64,000 nucleotides of DNA from Glycine soja (taxonomy: Eukaryota; Streptophyta; Magnoliopsida; Fabales; Fabaceae): the NCBI RefSeq assembly GCF_004193775.1, contig NC_041020.1:11105198-11169197 (forward strand). The letters run 5' to 3'. Positions 34,569 to 46,105 of the stretch are shown here, piece after piece (the stretch's first letter is position 1; each line of letters opens with the position of its first letter). Position numbers and translations under genes: made by a program. The notes under the pieces were generated by a model. That model worked only from the letters and a program-made list of their open reading frames with translations. It did no database searches and was not told where the DNA came from.

Positions 34569-35511
34569 TCTTCTTTTAAAGATAGGACAATCAAATCTCA
34601 GGTGCCCAGGTTGATCGCATTCAAAGCATTTTGGAACTGAAGAGGAATCTTATCCTTTCTTCTTTGGATTGAAGTTCAATTTCCTTTGTTCCTCAGAAGT
34701 TTATTGAATCTTTTTACAAAGAGACTGAAATCATCATCTTCTTCTAAATTATTCTGTTCATTCATGTCTTCTTTGTCATTTTCTTCATTAATAGAAGATG
34801 AGTCTTTGAGTGTAATTCCTTTCTTCTTTTTGTCATTCTCTTCATGTTGGTTGAGTCTCATATGTTCCATTTTCATGTTCTTGAAGTTTCCCAAAGAGAC
34901 TGGCTAGAGAAATGTTGGTGAGATCTTTTGATTCCACAATTGCAGTTACTTTTGGTTGCCATTGCCTGCTTAAACATCCCAATACTTTGTTAATGAGATC
35001 TTCATTAAGAAACATGTATCCTAATGATGCAAGATGATTAACTATATGTGTAAATCTCTTTTGCATCTCTTGTATAGTCTCATTTTGATTCATTCTAAAA
35101 AGTTCATACTCATGTGTGAGAGTGTTTATTCTAGATCTTTTAACATCAGTTGTGCCTTCATGTGTTACTTGTAATGTATCCCACATTTCTTTTGCATTTT
35201 TACAGTTTGAAACTCTAAAGTACCCATCCATGCCTAATGCAGAAGTGATTATATTCTTGGCTTTTAAGTTATATTGAACTCTTTTTCTTTCATCTTCATC
35301 CCATTGATCTTTGGGTTTTTTCTATAGTTTCGTTTTCTGCTACCATTGTAGGAATGGAAGGACCAATTTCAATGGCCTCCCATATATTCAAATCTATGGC
35401 TTCTATAAAAATCTGCATATGGGTTTTCCAATAGTGATAACCCTCACCATTAAATATAGGAGGCCTATTAATAGAGTTTCCCTCGGGAAACAAAAAGTTA
35501 GAAGAGGTCAT
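34569..35511 (-). pseudogene. Copia 2: gag with zinc knuckle
   Basis: The frame starts at 35511 with MTSSNFLFPEGNS, then PPIFNGEGYHYWKTHMQIFI and LNIWEAIEIG, the hallmark start of this copia gag. It continues in another frame (35231-34842) with CKNAKEMWDTLQVTHEGT and ELFRMNQNETIQEMQKRF, then an acidic Lys-rich stretch. The zinc knuckle CFECDQPGHLRFDC lies near 34590-34635. Three frame changes are present. Confidence 0.85.
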
Positions 35512-35550
35512 AATTATTCTTGAAATTTTTAAACTTTAAACAAGAATCCT

Positions 35551-35562
35551 GCTCTGATACCA
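35551..35562 (-). promoter_or_regulatory. Primer-binding site of copia 2, initiator tRNA-Met
   Basis: TGGTATCAGAGC on the minus strand begins 2 nt after the 5' LTR. It is complementary to the 3' end of plant initiator tRNA-Met. Confidence 0.92.
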
Positions 35563-35564
35563 CT

Positions 35565-36670
35565 TGTTGAACAAGTGACCACAATAACTTAAGAGGGGGG
35601 GGGGGGTGAATTAAGTCTTAAAAAACTTTCGACTAACAAGTTTTAATCCCTTTTTAAATTATATGTGATAGATTTAGAATGTAGAAGAAGAATTAGCAAT
35701 TGATTTAACAATTTTCTTTAAATGTGCAAGACAAAGTAAATTGCAATAAAAATAAATGAGATAAGGGAAGAGAGAATTGCAAACTCAATTTATACTGGTT
35801 CGGCCACTTCCTGTGCCTACGTCCAGTACTCAAGTAACCCAGTTGAGATTTTCCACTATCCTTGTAAATCCTTTACAATCTTTGAACACACCTTGGAATC
35901 CCACACCCTTGTGTTCGATTTTCACACACGCCAAGAGATAAACAATCTCTTGATTACAACTAAGTTTTATAAGATGAACAGAATGATTTCTCTCTTTTAT
36001 AGCAGATGATACAACTTGAAGTTCCTAGAAGAATTATTAATAATTTGCAAGAGTTTGGCCAAAGATGTTTAGAGAGGTTTTGAAAGTTAAGTTCTCTGAG
36101 AATTCACCACTTTTCGAAGTAAAGACACAAATATATATAGGCCTTTTGTGCTTGTTCAAAACAGTTTGAAGAGATGTGTCTTTTCAAAAGGATTTTCTGA
36201 AACTATTTCATTGTTAATCGATTACATGATTCTGGTAATCGATTACACAGTCATATCTTTGAAGGGTTGTGACTGTTCAATAATTTTTCCGAAATCCCTT
36301 CATTGGTAATCGATTACATGACTCTTGTAATCGATTACACAAATCAAAATTCAAATAATTTTGTGTCGTTGGTTCATCAATTCAAAATTTTCAATATGTC
36401 ATTCTCACAAACTCTCTAGTAATCGATTATACGAACCTGGTAATCGATTAACAGTTCAAAAAGAGATTTTTGAACTGATTTAACTTTAATAAAATAAATT
36501 TGACAGTAAAGATTTTGAGGCCAAACTATAGCAATCAAATTGAGATTCTTTTAACAAATTTACAAAGTCCTTATCTTAGATTTTCTTGATCTTATTCTTT
36601 GACTTGATTCAATCCGTGCTCATCAAGTAAACTTTTGGCATCATCAAAACCTGTATGATATACATTCACA
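35565..36670 (-). repeat. 5' LTR of copia 2
   Basis: It is 1106 bp. It carries a TATATATA-type box at 36131-36140, the gttcggccacttcc...gcctacgtcc block, and TAATCGATTAC words at 36210-36450. It is preceded inward by the PBS and followed outward by ttttt. Confidence 0.9.
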
Positions 36671-36675
36671 TTTTT

Positions 36676-37436
36676 TCTTGGACATAACATGTTTTGGAAA
36701 GAATAAGCAGCCAACGAGTTTGAAACTTGCTTTTTAATTGGATCAGAACACAACAAAGTGATTTTTGGAAATATTGAGAATGAAAAAAAATGAATGGCTT
36801 TCGAAAATACTAAATGAATTCAGATGTTTTTGCATGGACTTGATAAAGAACAACTTTCAAAACACTAATTTGATCTGAACATGGAAACAAGCCTTAAGCC
36901 ATAGTGATTGTGTGCAACCACAAATTTTACATTGAGTGTCCTCATTGATATGTTCTACTATCGATTTTGCATGAATTTCTAATTGTCATAACATATGATG
37001 CATGGATATGATTTAGGCATTCTTTCTTTCTTATATATTTTAAGCCACTGGCCAAAAATCTATCCCGATGTATATTGTTTTACCATTAGCAAACCCTTTG
37101 AGCCAAACACTTGAAAATATGTTGGAATAGTAACCTAGGATAAAAGTTTCCTGCCTTACCTTAGGATAAGAGAGCAAAGGTGTTTTGTTGGGGATATCTA
37201 TGATTTGGTGGCTAATGTGATGTAAATACGTTGTATTAAATGTTGTTATTTAGGTAAATTAAATATTTAATTATTGTATAACAAAAAAGAAAAGAAATAA
37301 AAGAAAAAGAAGAAATTAAAAAGAAAAAGGAAACAAGTTCTTTTTGAATAAATAAATGTATGAATTTTGTACATTATGTTCTAAACTATAAATAATTGTT
37401 CTAAATTTTGTAAGTAGAGATTTTGGTATAGGAAGT
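36676..37436 (+). other. Remaining 3' non-coding part of gypsy 2
   Basis: This continues the gypsy 2 sequence interrupted at 26283. It is AT-rich without a frame. No LTR of gypsy 2 is seen at its end; it runs into an unrelated LTR fragment. Confidence 0.5.
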
Positions 37437-38063
37437 TGTTAGTCTCCTTATACGACTAACTTTTGTACATAAATCATTTTCCAAAACTTGTATAGTTCCC
37501 CAATTTATGGTTATTTTTTAGTGATTTTTGTAAATAAATTTTGTTTTATGGATAAAGTTGTCTCTAGAATATGTCAATTGGATTTAATGATGAAATATGT
37601 GCAATTTCAGGTGAAAAAGAGGCTAAGTCATGAAGTGCCAAAAGTGACAGTTGAGCTTAGCTCATTAGTAGCCTAAGCGCGCATCCACTGCTAAGCGCAG
37701 CTTCAGCGCGCTTAGCGTGATAGAAGAATCTGGCAGGGCATCAGCATCAAGGCCGCACACTAAGCGCGAGATCAGTGCGCTAAGCGTAGCAGGTGTCTTC
37801 AGCCAAGCTCAGAGCACGACTGATGCTAAGCCTGAATCCACTTATCCACGCTAAGTGCAAGGGTGGGACTAAGCGCAACGTCATGAATTCATAGCCTATT
37901 TAAAGCCTGTCTTGTGCAAAATTAAAGATTTTCAGCAAATGATTGGCATAAATTCCAAAGCACACCACAGTGCCTATTTTGGGAAAAGAGCTCTGGAGGC
38001 AGCAAGAGGAGCAACTTTTGTAGAGAAACCTAGGCTTTGTAAGCTTATTATTGTTAGGGTTTC
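37437..38063 (+). mobile_element. Truncated LTR of the gypsy 1 family
   Basis: It begins TGTTAGTCTCCTTATACGAC, the sense start of the gypsy 1 LTR, and follows it through the CTTAGCGC cluster (37670-37880) to the gttagggtttctt block. There it switches abruptly to copia 3 LTR sequence, so the remaining half is missing. Confidence 0.88.
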
Positions 38064-38524
38064 TTCACATTTGAATTTGAATTTCAACGTTCAAACACAC
38101 TGGTAATCGATTACACCATTTTCAAATCAATTGGAACATTGTAAATTCAGTTGAAAGCTTTTTGAAAACAATCTTTGCTACTGGTAATCGATTATAATAA
38201 ACTGGTAATCGATTACCAGAGAGTAAAAACTCTTTGGTAAAAGGTTTTGTGAAAAATTCATGTGCTACTCAATGTTTTGAAAAACTTTTTAGTACTTATC
38301 TTGATTGAGTCTTTTCTTGATTCTTGAATCTTCAACTTGATTATTCTTGATTCTTGATTCTTGAAACTTGATTCTTGAATCTTGAAATCAAATTTCCTCT
38401 TGATTCTTGAAGTGCTCTTGAGTCAATCTTGAACTCATTCTCTTGGGATTTTTGGCATCATCTTTGTTATCATCAAAACTCCTTCAATCAATCTTGATTC
38501 AACATCATGAAGCTTGCTTCTACA
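38064..38524 (-). repeat. Truncated 3' LTR of copia 3
   Basis: It matches 43209-43668 plus 59515-59533 (cacatttgaatttgaatttc ... gcttgcttctaca). The distal LTR part is absent and replaced by the gypsy LTR fragment. A 20-odd bp segment between two gattac words present in the other LTR is also missing. The polypurine tract TAAAAAAAGGGGAGAC (minus) lies at 38525-38540. From 38541 to 38900 no ORF is seen, so this copia has no env-like gene. Confidence 0.85.
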
Positions 38525-38900
38525 GTCTCCCCTTTTTTTATGATGACAACTTCGAAATCAAGAAACACATACACACACTTTTTCCTAGTCGATCACTCAC
38601 TTAATTTTCCATTCTCCCCCTTTGTTTTTGAGTTTATGCTTCACTTGAAATTAAGTTAATTACTTATGTGAGTTCTTGATTTAATCCCTATTTCTCTCCC
38701 CCTTTGGAATCAACAAAAAGCCAAAGTGCGTAACAAGTATAAAACATTCATATACTATTAATCATTCACAAGACATTCATTGAAGAATATAAACCAATCA
38801 TGAAGCAAGAAACATGGATAGATAACATAATTCATAATTGTTCAATCATACCATGCAAATAAAGAAATACTAAATTGTTCAAATGTCATAATAATATAGA

Positions 38901-40594
38901 TCATTTAGACAAGTCACTGGCATCTAGCAGTCCTAATTCTCTTCTAATAGTGTAGAAGGAATCTTTGTTTAGTGGTTTTGTGAAGATGTCTGCAAGTTGA
39001 TTTTTAGTATCTACAAATTCTAAAACAACATCTCCTTTTAGAATATGATCTCCAATAAAATGATGCCTAATTTCTATATGCTTGGTTCTAGAGTGGAGAA
39101 CTGGATTTTTAGATATGTTTATGGCACTTGTGTTATCACATTTTATGGGAATGTGATCTAGTAAAATTCCATAATCAGATAGTTGTTGTTTCATCCATAG
39201 AATTTGTGCACAACAACTACCAACAAAAATATATTCTACTTCTGTTGCGGATAATGCTACACTATTTTGCTTCTTGCTATTCCAAGAAATAAGAGCAGAC
39301 CCTATGAATTGACATGTGCCACTAGTGCTTTCCCTATCTATTTTTGATCCTGCAAAATCTGAATCTGAATATCCTACTAAATTGCATAAAGAATTCTTAG
39401 GGTACCATAATCCTAAGTTAACTGTTCCTAATAGATATCTTATGATTCTTTTTACTGCCATTAGATGTGAGAACTTTGGATTTGATAGAAATCTTGCACA
39501 CATGCATACACTAAACATAATATCTGGCCTACTTGCAGATAAGTAGAGTAGAGATCCAATCATACCTCTGTATTGCTTTGCATCAACAGGTTGACCGGAT
39601 TCATCTTTGTCAAGATAACAGCTGGTACTCATAGAAGTAGCCAGGTATTTTGAGTTTTCCATTCCAAATATCTTGATGAGTTCCTTGCAATACTTTGCTT
39701 GATTGACAAAGATCCCATCATTTGTTTGTTTGATTTGTAGTCCAAGAAAGTAATTGAACTCACCCATCATGGACATCTCAAACTCACTTTGCATATCAAT
39801 AGAAAACTCCTTGCACAAAGATTCATTAGTAGATCCAAAAATTATATCATCAACATAAATTTGTACCAATAAGATATCATTATCCTTTCTTTTTATGAAT
39901 AAGGTGGTATCTACCTTCCCTCGAGTAAAATTCTTTTCTAATAAGAATTTACTTAATCTTTCATACCAAGCCCTAGGTGCTTGTTTTAAACCATAGAGTG
40001 TTTTGTTTAATCTATAGACATGATCTAATTTTGTGAGTCTTCAAACCCAGGAGGTTATTCTACATATACCTCCTCTTGAATTAGACCATTTAAGAAAGCA
40101 CTCTTAACATCCATTTGATATAGTTTAAAATTCATATTAGATGCATAAGCTAAGAGCATCCTAATGGCTTCTAATCTGGCTACAGGTGCAAAGGTTTCTT
40201 CATAATCTATACCTTCTTCTTGGTTATATCCTTTTACTACAAGTCTAGCTTTATTTCTAACTACTATACCATTTTCATCTAATTTATTTCTAAATACCCA
40301 CTTAGTTCCTATGATTGGATAGTTTGAAGGTTTCTCAACTAATTCCTATACATCATTTCTTTCAAATTGATTTAATTCTTCTTGCATAGCTATTATCCAA
40401 AGATCATCTATAATGGCTTCCTTAAAGTTTTTAGGTTCTATCAATGAAACAAAAGCCATATTATTGCATAAATCTTTGAGAAAGTGTCTAGTTGTTACCC
40501 CTTTTGAGATATCTCCAATGATGTTGTCAAGAGGATGATTTCTTGAGGTTTTCCATTCTTTGGGAAGATTATAATCTTCTTGGGCTGTGTCATT
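38901..40594 (-). pseudogene. Copia 3: reverse transcriptase and RNase H
   Basis: ORF 39869-38901 (322 codons) begins just before the active site, VQIYVDDIIFGSTNESLCKE. It continues through MGEFNYFLGLQIKQ, YRGMIGSLLYLSASRPDIMF, DSDFAGSKIDRESTSG, LSATEVEYIFVGSCCAQ (Ala of AEY changed to Val) and CDNTSAINISKNP to LADIFTKPLNKDSFYTIR. The N-terminal RT (40594-39870) is recognisable but broken by stops and frame changes. The element is related to copia 2 but is a separate family, judging by its LTR and the missing env-like ORF. Confidence 0.9.
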
Positions 40595-41752
40595 TTAATC
40601 ATCCTTGTTTTCTTCATCTATCTTCCTTTTTAGATTTCTTTCTTCATTGTGTGCATCTTCCAAAGAATCTGCAATATCATCAAGAAATTCCTTTCTCGGA
40701 GAGGTAATATTAGTTTCATGAAAAGTAAAATGTATTGACTCCTCAATTGTCATGGTTCTTTTGTTGTATATCCTAAAGGCTTTGCTATGCAACGAATACC
40801 CAAGGAATATGCCCTCATCTGCCTTAGCATCAAATTTTCCTAGGCTTTCTTTACCGTTGTTTAGAACAAAACATTTACATCCAAACACATGTAAATGAGC
40901 AATGTTTGGTTTTCTATTATTAAATAGTTCATATGGGGTTTTCTTAAGAATGGGTCTTATAAAAGCTCTATTCATAATATAACATGCGGTGTTTACTGCT
41001 TCTGCCCAAAAATATTTTGGAAGTGGTGTGTCGTTTAAAAGGGTTCTAGCAATTTCTTCTAAAGATCTATTTTTCCTTTCTACTACTCCGTTTTGTTGGG
41101 ATGTCCTAGGTGCAGAAAAGTTGTGTTCTATGCCATGTTCATCACAAAATATTTCAAAATCCTTGTTTTCAAATTCACCTCCATGATCACTTCTGATGGA
41201 AATAATTTTGAGATTTTTCTTGTTTTGGATGACTTTGGCAAGTCTTCTAAATGCATGAAATGCATCATTTTTATGAGTAAGAAATAAAGTCCAAGTATAC
41301 CTAGAATAGTCATCAACAATTACTAATGCATAGCAATTTCCACCAAAACTCATGACCCTAGATGGTCCAAACAAATCCATGTGCAATAATTGTAATGGTT
41401 GAGTGGTAGATACAATATTTTTAGATTTAAAAGATACTTTTGTTTGTTTACCTTTTTGGCATGCATCACATAACTTATCTTTTTCAAATTTTAATTTTGG
41501 TAAACCAATAACTAGATCTTTTGAAATTAATCTATTTAGATGATCCATGTTAATATGAGCAATTCTCTTATGCCATAACCATGGATCAGAATCTTTACTT
41601 AGAAAGCATCTATCATTTTCAGATTTTTGTTTTAAATCAATCATGTAAACATTATTTTCTTTGAAACCTATATGTTCAATATCTTTGTCATGCTCATGCT
41701 TGATAACACATTTTTTAGAATCAAAAGATACTTTATATCCTTTATCACACAA
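40595..41752 (-). pseudogene. Copia 3: GAG-pre-integrase and integrase
   Basis: A 385-codon open frame contains [20 protein letters not shown] (HH), [14 protein letters not shown] (CC), [18 protein letters not shown] and VIVDDYSRYTWTLFLTHK. The intact ISIRSDHGGEFENKDF and TSQQNGVVERKNRSLEE hold the catalytic Asp and Glu, followed by the C-terminal HVFGCKCFVLNNGKE and SKAFRIYNKRTMTIEES. All integrase residues I can check are present, making this the best-preserved integrase in the window. Stops at both ends cut it off from protease and RT. Confidence 0.92.
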
Positions 41753-41794
41753 TTGACTAACACTCAGTAAACTATGTTTTCAACCTTCTACGAG

Positions 41795-42103
41795 TTACAC
41801 ATTTTCAATGGGAGTAGAGGAACTCGTACCTATTTTACCAACTCCAATAATTTTGCCTTTGTTATTGTCGCCATATGTAACGTGTCCATTTTTCTTGGGA
41901 GAAATGGTTGTAAATTTTGATACATCTCCCGTCATATGCTTGGAACATCCACTGTCGATGTACCACTTCTTCTTTACATATTCTTCTTTGTTGTTTTCAT
42001 GAGATTTTGTCATGAGACACAAGTTTGCTTGGTCTTCATCATAATCTTCAGATGACCTATTCCTGAAAATGCTTTTGAAAAACAAAGAATTTAAAGATGC
42101 CAT
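41795..42103 (-). pseudogene. Copia 3: deleted gag fused to protease
   Basis: The frame begins MASLNSLFFKSIF and within 30 residues reaches QANLCLMTKSHENN and KWYIDSGCSKHMTGD, the protease active site. Nearly all of gag, including the zinc knuckle, is deleted. The sequence between this start and the LTR (42104-42130) holds no PBS, so the deletion also removed the priming site and the LTR edge. Confidence 0.8.
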
Positions 42104-42130
42104 GAATCTTGAAGTTGTTAAACTTTCTAC

Positions 42131-43668
42131 AAGAATAAAAACAATAATTAAGAAGGGGGGTTGAATTAATTACTAACGAACCTTTACTAATTAAAAAATC
42201 TATCCTTCTTAATATTACCAAAAATAAAAACAATAATTAAAGTGCACAGCGGAAATTAAAAGAGTAGGGAAGAAGAAGACAAACACAAGAGTTTTATACT
42301 AGTTCGGCAACAACCCGTGCCTACATCCAGTCCCCAAGCATCCTGCGGTCCTTGAGATTTCTTTTCAACCTTGTAAAAATCCTTTTACAAGCATAGATCC
42401 ACAAGGGATATACCTTCCCTTGTTCTCTTTGAACAACCTAGTGGATGTATCCTCCACTAGAACTGATCCACAAGAGATGTACCCTCTCTTGTTCTCAATC
42501 ACAACAACCCAAGTAGATGTATCCTCTACTTGTACCACAAAGGATGTACCCTCCAATGCGTTAAGACAAAGTTCTCAGGCAGTTAGTCCTTCGAAACTTT
42601 GTGAAAGGGGAAACAAAAAAATTCTCAGGCGGTTAGTCCTTTGAAATCTTTTGCTTTAGGGAAAGGGAAGAATCAAAAGAATTCTCAGACTATGTCGTTT
42701 TGAATTCTTTGACAAGGGAGAAGGGAGATACAAAAGAATTCTGGTGGTTAGTCCTTTGTTCTTTTAGAAAAGGGAGAAGAGAGACACAAAAAGAATTCAG
42801 GCGGTTAGTCCTTGGCGAATTCTTTTTGGCAAAGGGAGAAGGGAATGAAAAAGATGAATAGCACAGTTTTGTTTTCAAGGTTTGAAAAACTAGAAAACTT
42901 TAGAAAGCTTTTGGCAAAGGAAGAAGAAGAAGAAATTGAAGAGGATGTTCAAAGAGATTCAAAGGATGTAAAAGATTGTAATCAATGTTCTTCAATGTGT
43001 TTAAAATGCAAGTTAAGGTCTTGCTTTTATAGACTCTTCATGTCTGGTCAAGAAAACCATTCGAAGAGTTATAACCTTTAGAAAAACTTGAAAACCATTG
43101 GAAGAGTTACATCTTTTGATTTTTGTTCAAAACTTATCACTGGTAATCGATTACAAAATCATTGTAATCGATTACACAAAGCATTTTTGTGAAAGGATGT
43201 GACTCTTCACATTTGAATTTGAATTTCAACGTTGAAACACACTGGTAATCGATTACCAAATCATTGTAATCAATTACACCATTTTGAAATCAATTGGAAC
43301 GTTGTAAATTCAGTTGAAAGCTTTTTGAAAACAATCTTTGCTACTGGTAATCGATTACAATAAACTGGTAATCGATTACCAGAGAGTAAAAACTCTTTGG
43401 TAAAAGGTTTTGTGAAAAATTCATGTGCTACTCAATGTTTTGAAAAACTTTTTAGTACTTATCTTGATTGAGTCTTTTCTTGATTCTTGAATCTTCAACT
43501 TGATTATTCTTGATTCTTGATTCTTGAAACTTGATTCTTGAATCTTGAAATCAAATTTCCTCTTGATTCTTGAAGTGTTCTTGATTCAATCTTGAACTCA
43601 TCCTCTTGGGCTTTTTGTCATCATCTTTGTTATCATCAAAACTCCTTCAATCAATCTTGATTCAACAT
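42131..43668 (-). repeat. 5' LTR of copia 3 (interrupted)
   Basis: It matches the solo LTR 60104-61760: aattaagaaggggggttgaatt, gttcggcaacaacccgtgcc, repeated ccacaagggatgtaccctc blocks (42400-42560), repeated caggcggttagtcctttg blocks (42575-42820) and TAATCGATTAC words at 43140-43385. A TATAAAAG box is at 43024-43031 on the minus strand. The LTR is cut at 43668 by the Ogre-like element and its last bases lie at 59510-59533. The outer TGTTGGATCG edge is deleted. Confidence 0.88.
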
Positions 43669-45327
43669 TGTCGCAACCTACCCTTCGGCGGTAGGGCGAC
43701 GCATGACTCGTGGGATGCGTGTTCCACGAAAGGAATACGCGCGGAGTCGCCACCAACGTTTATTTGAGGAAAACGTCGGAAAAACCGGAAAAGACGTGAT
43801 CTACGAACTTTTAAGTGAAAGGTTCGGGAGTTGTATTTACGCACGGGGAAGGTATTATCACCCCACACGTTCGTCCCAAGGGACGGCAGCCTTTAATCGA
43901 ATGTGCAAACATGACCTTGATTTTTATGTTCCCTTTTTATGTCTTTATATCCTTTATACCCTTTTTATATATTTTTCTCTTTTTGTGGTCGACAAGGGTG
44001 TTTCCCTTTGCTCCTACATATTCCTCAATTGTGATGAGGAAATCAGACCTACGTAGTTCTTTCTTATCAAGTGATTCTTTTTTACTTAAAAGGTGATCAT
44101 TTTAAGGCGTTGGACCTTGAAAATGATCCATTTTACTTAGTAAGAAATTGAAATGATAAACTTCAAAAACCTATTTTTATGGACGAGCTTGACTAGGCAA
44201 GTTGATTTTAGCCTTAGTTTCACTTTAGTTATTAGTCAATTCAATTAAGAATGAGAAATCCCAAAGAGAAAACGTCCGATTGATTTTTCGCTTTATTTTA
44301 CTAAAAAACGTTTATTGATTATTATATTATTATTTTACCTCTTTTTTGATTTCCAACGTGGTTACGACACGACCGAACGGTCGGAATTCATTTTAACCGA
44401 AGTTAACGGATAATACAATTCAAACGATCGATGGAAATTTATTTTATTTTTAGGTTAAGCGAGAAATGACTTAAATAAAATGGCTTAAGAACGTCAAAAG
44501 GGGGTATAAAAAGTAAATGAAACGAGAATAAAAATACACGAAACCAAGTGTGGACCACCACGGGTACATAGAATGAATCGAAAAGCTTGGTTTGAGGTAC
44601 TTACCCGTTGAAGACTGAAGAACGATGAAGAACGAATGAAGAACGTCGAAGAACGGTCGAAAACCTTCGCGAAATTCCTCACGGAAACGTTACGGAAACG
44701 TTTCGGAAACGTTTCGGAAGCGCCTCGGCTTGGATTTTCTTCACGGAAACAATTTTTCCAAGCAAATTCGAAAGAGAGAGAAGTGCCTAAGGGGCTGAAC
44801 CCTTTTTCACTTCACTTCTCCCCCTATTTATAGAAAATTGGGGGAGAAGCTTGCCACCCAGCTCGCCCAGGTGAGCAGGGTTGCTTCCTCCAGAAGCAAC
44901 AACCTTCTGGAGGAATCTTCTGGAGGGCCCAAGTGGGCCTGGTTGCTATTTGCACCCCCATTTTTACTAAGTACACCCCCCTGCCTTTTTTGGTGATTCT
45001 TTTTTCGTAAAGTTACGGAAACTTACGAATTTCGTAACGATACTTGTTTTCTTTCCGTAATGTTACGGAACCTTGTGGATTACATAATCATCCCTTTTTT
45101 GACTTACGGAATGTTACGGAACCTCACTAATTGTGCAACGATGCTTCCATTTGATTTCCGGTGTGTCACGGAACCTTACGGATTGTGCATCAATATTTTC
45201 TTTTGTTTTCTGGCATGTCCCGGAATTTCACAAATTGCCTAATGATGGGTGCCAAGCACCTCACAAGGACCAAACAAAAGTTGCATGTTATCAAGCAAAG
45301 GTCCCTGGACGAAATTAAGGTATGACA
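43669..45327 (-). repeat. 3' LTR of the Ogre-like element
   Basis: It is 1659 bp, nearly identical to 57861-59509. A TATAAATAG box is at 44824-44832 (minus). It includes a run of CGGAAACGTTT repeats near 44690-44725 and a 52-bp degenerate tandem array at 45005-45240. Confidence 0.93.
45005..45240. repeat. Roughly 52-bp degenerate tandem units in the Ogre LTR
   Basis: Four to five units of the form gttacggaacct...attgtgcaa..at..ttttctttttgatttccgg follow one another. The same array is in the other LTR at 59185-59425. It lies in the minus-strand 5' part (U3) of the LTR, upstream of the TATA box, a position where repeated enhancer-like units are common. Confidence 0.75.
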
Positions 45328-45342
45328 GTTGCCCCTCTTTAC
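45328..45342 (-). promoter_or_regulatory. Polypurine tract of the Ogre-like element
   Basis: GTAAAGAGGGGCAAC on the minus strand abuts the TG of the 3' LTR. Confidence 0.75.
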
Positions 45343-45429
45343 TTGTCTTTTATTGGAGATAAAAGGAAAGTAAAGATAAGACACTAATTTCGTTCCTCTC
45401 GGTTGATGAGAGTCGCGGGTGACCATAAA

Positions 45430-46105
45430 ATTTCCGCATGCAAATGACTTGTTGTTCCCGGGGGAACAAAAGGTGCAGAAGACGATGTCAGTCTCTGCAT
45501 GCTATCAAGCGTTCTGTCTTACAGATAGCAAAAGAATGTTTATACGGATAACCACTCGGGTATTTCCGCCCGTCAGCGTGACTCAAAAGTCAGTATGATA
45601 GATCTTGTAAGTGCGGAAGATGATGTAAATCTCCGTGTGTCAACGGGCTTGTCGGCCGCGATTGACGAAGGGTGCAGAATGACCATAATTTGTCTCCGCG
45701 TGCCATCGGACACGACTGTGTCTGAATGGCAAAAGGTGTGCGGAATGACCATAATTTGTCTCCGCATGTCATCGGGCCCGCCGCCTCTGGATGACAAAAG
45801 GGTGCAGAATGACCATAATTTGTCTCTGCGTGCCATCGGACACGACTGTGTCTGAATGGCAAAAGGTGTGCGGAATGACCATAATTTGTCTCTACGTGCC
45901 ATCGGACACGACTGTGTCTGAATGGCAAAAGGTGTGCGGAATGACCATAATTTGTCTCCGCATGTCATCGGGCCCGCCGCCTCTGGATGACAAAAGGGTG
46001 CAGAATGACCATAATTTGTCTCTGCGTGCCATCGGACACGACTGTGTCTGAATGGCAAAAGGTGTGCGGAATGACCATAATTTGTCTCCGCATGTCACAT
46101 GACCT
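45430..46105. repeat. 65/66-bp tandem array with paired hairpins
   Basis: At least seven regular units (starting near 45669, 45735, 45800, 45866, 45931, 45996 and 46062) are preceded by two or three diverged ones. Two unit types alternate. Each contains two stems: GCGGA/TCCGC or GCAGA/TCTGC, then TGTCATC/GATGACA or TGCCAT/ATGGCA. A diverged unit near 45470-45530 has TGCAGA/TCTGCA and TGCTATC/GATAGCA. Arms change together. The 161-codon frame across it is a repeat by-product because the units are near multiples of three. Confidence 0.88.

Larger units (their letters stand above)
26288..36670 (-). mobile_element. Complete Ty1/copia element 2 (SIRE/Maximus-like)
   Basis: LTRs at 26288-27019 and 35565-36670 share ends (TGTTGAACA... 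and ...TACATTYACA on the plus strand), and the element is flanked by ttttt on both sides. On the minus strand it has an initiator-Met PBS, gag with zinc knuckle, protease, integrase, RT, RNase H, an env-like ORF and a polypurine tract, the order of SIRE-type copia elements. Two solo LTRs are nested in pol. Multiple frameshifts make it inactive. It sits in the 3' non-coding part of gypsy 2. A run of T as target duplication is weak evidence by itself, but the LTR ends define the same borders. Confidence 0.9.

Noticed and set aside
35551..35562. tRNA-Met gene fragment
   Set aside because: Only the 12-nt complement to the tRNA 3' end is present, in the exact position of a primer-binding site.
45573..46058. 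161-codon ORF with repeated blocks
   Set aside because: It is a by-product of the 65/66-bp tandem array; several frames on both strands are open for the same reason.
45430..46105. CRISPR-like array
   Set aside because: Units are contiguous with no unique spacers, and the setting is a plant retrotransposon.
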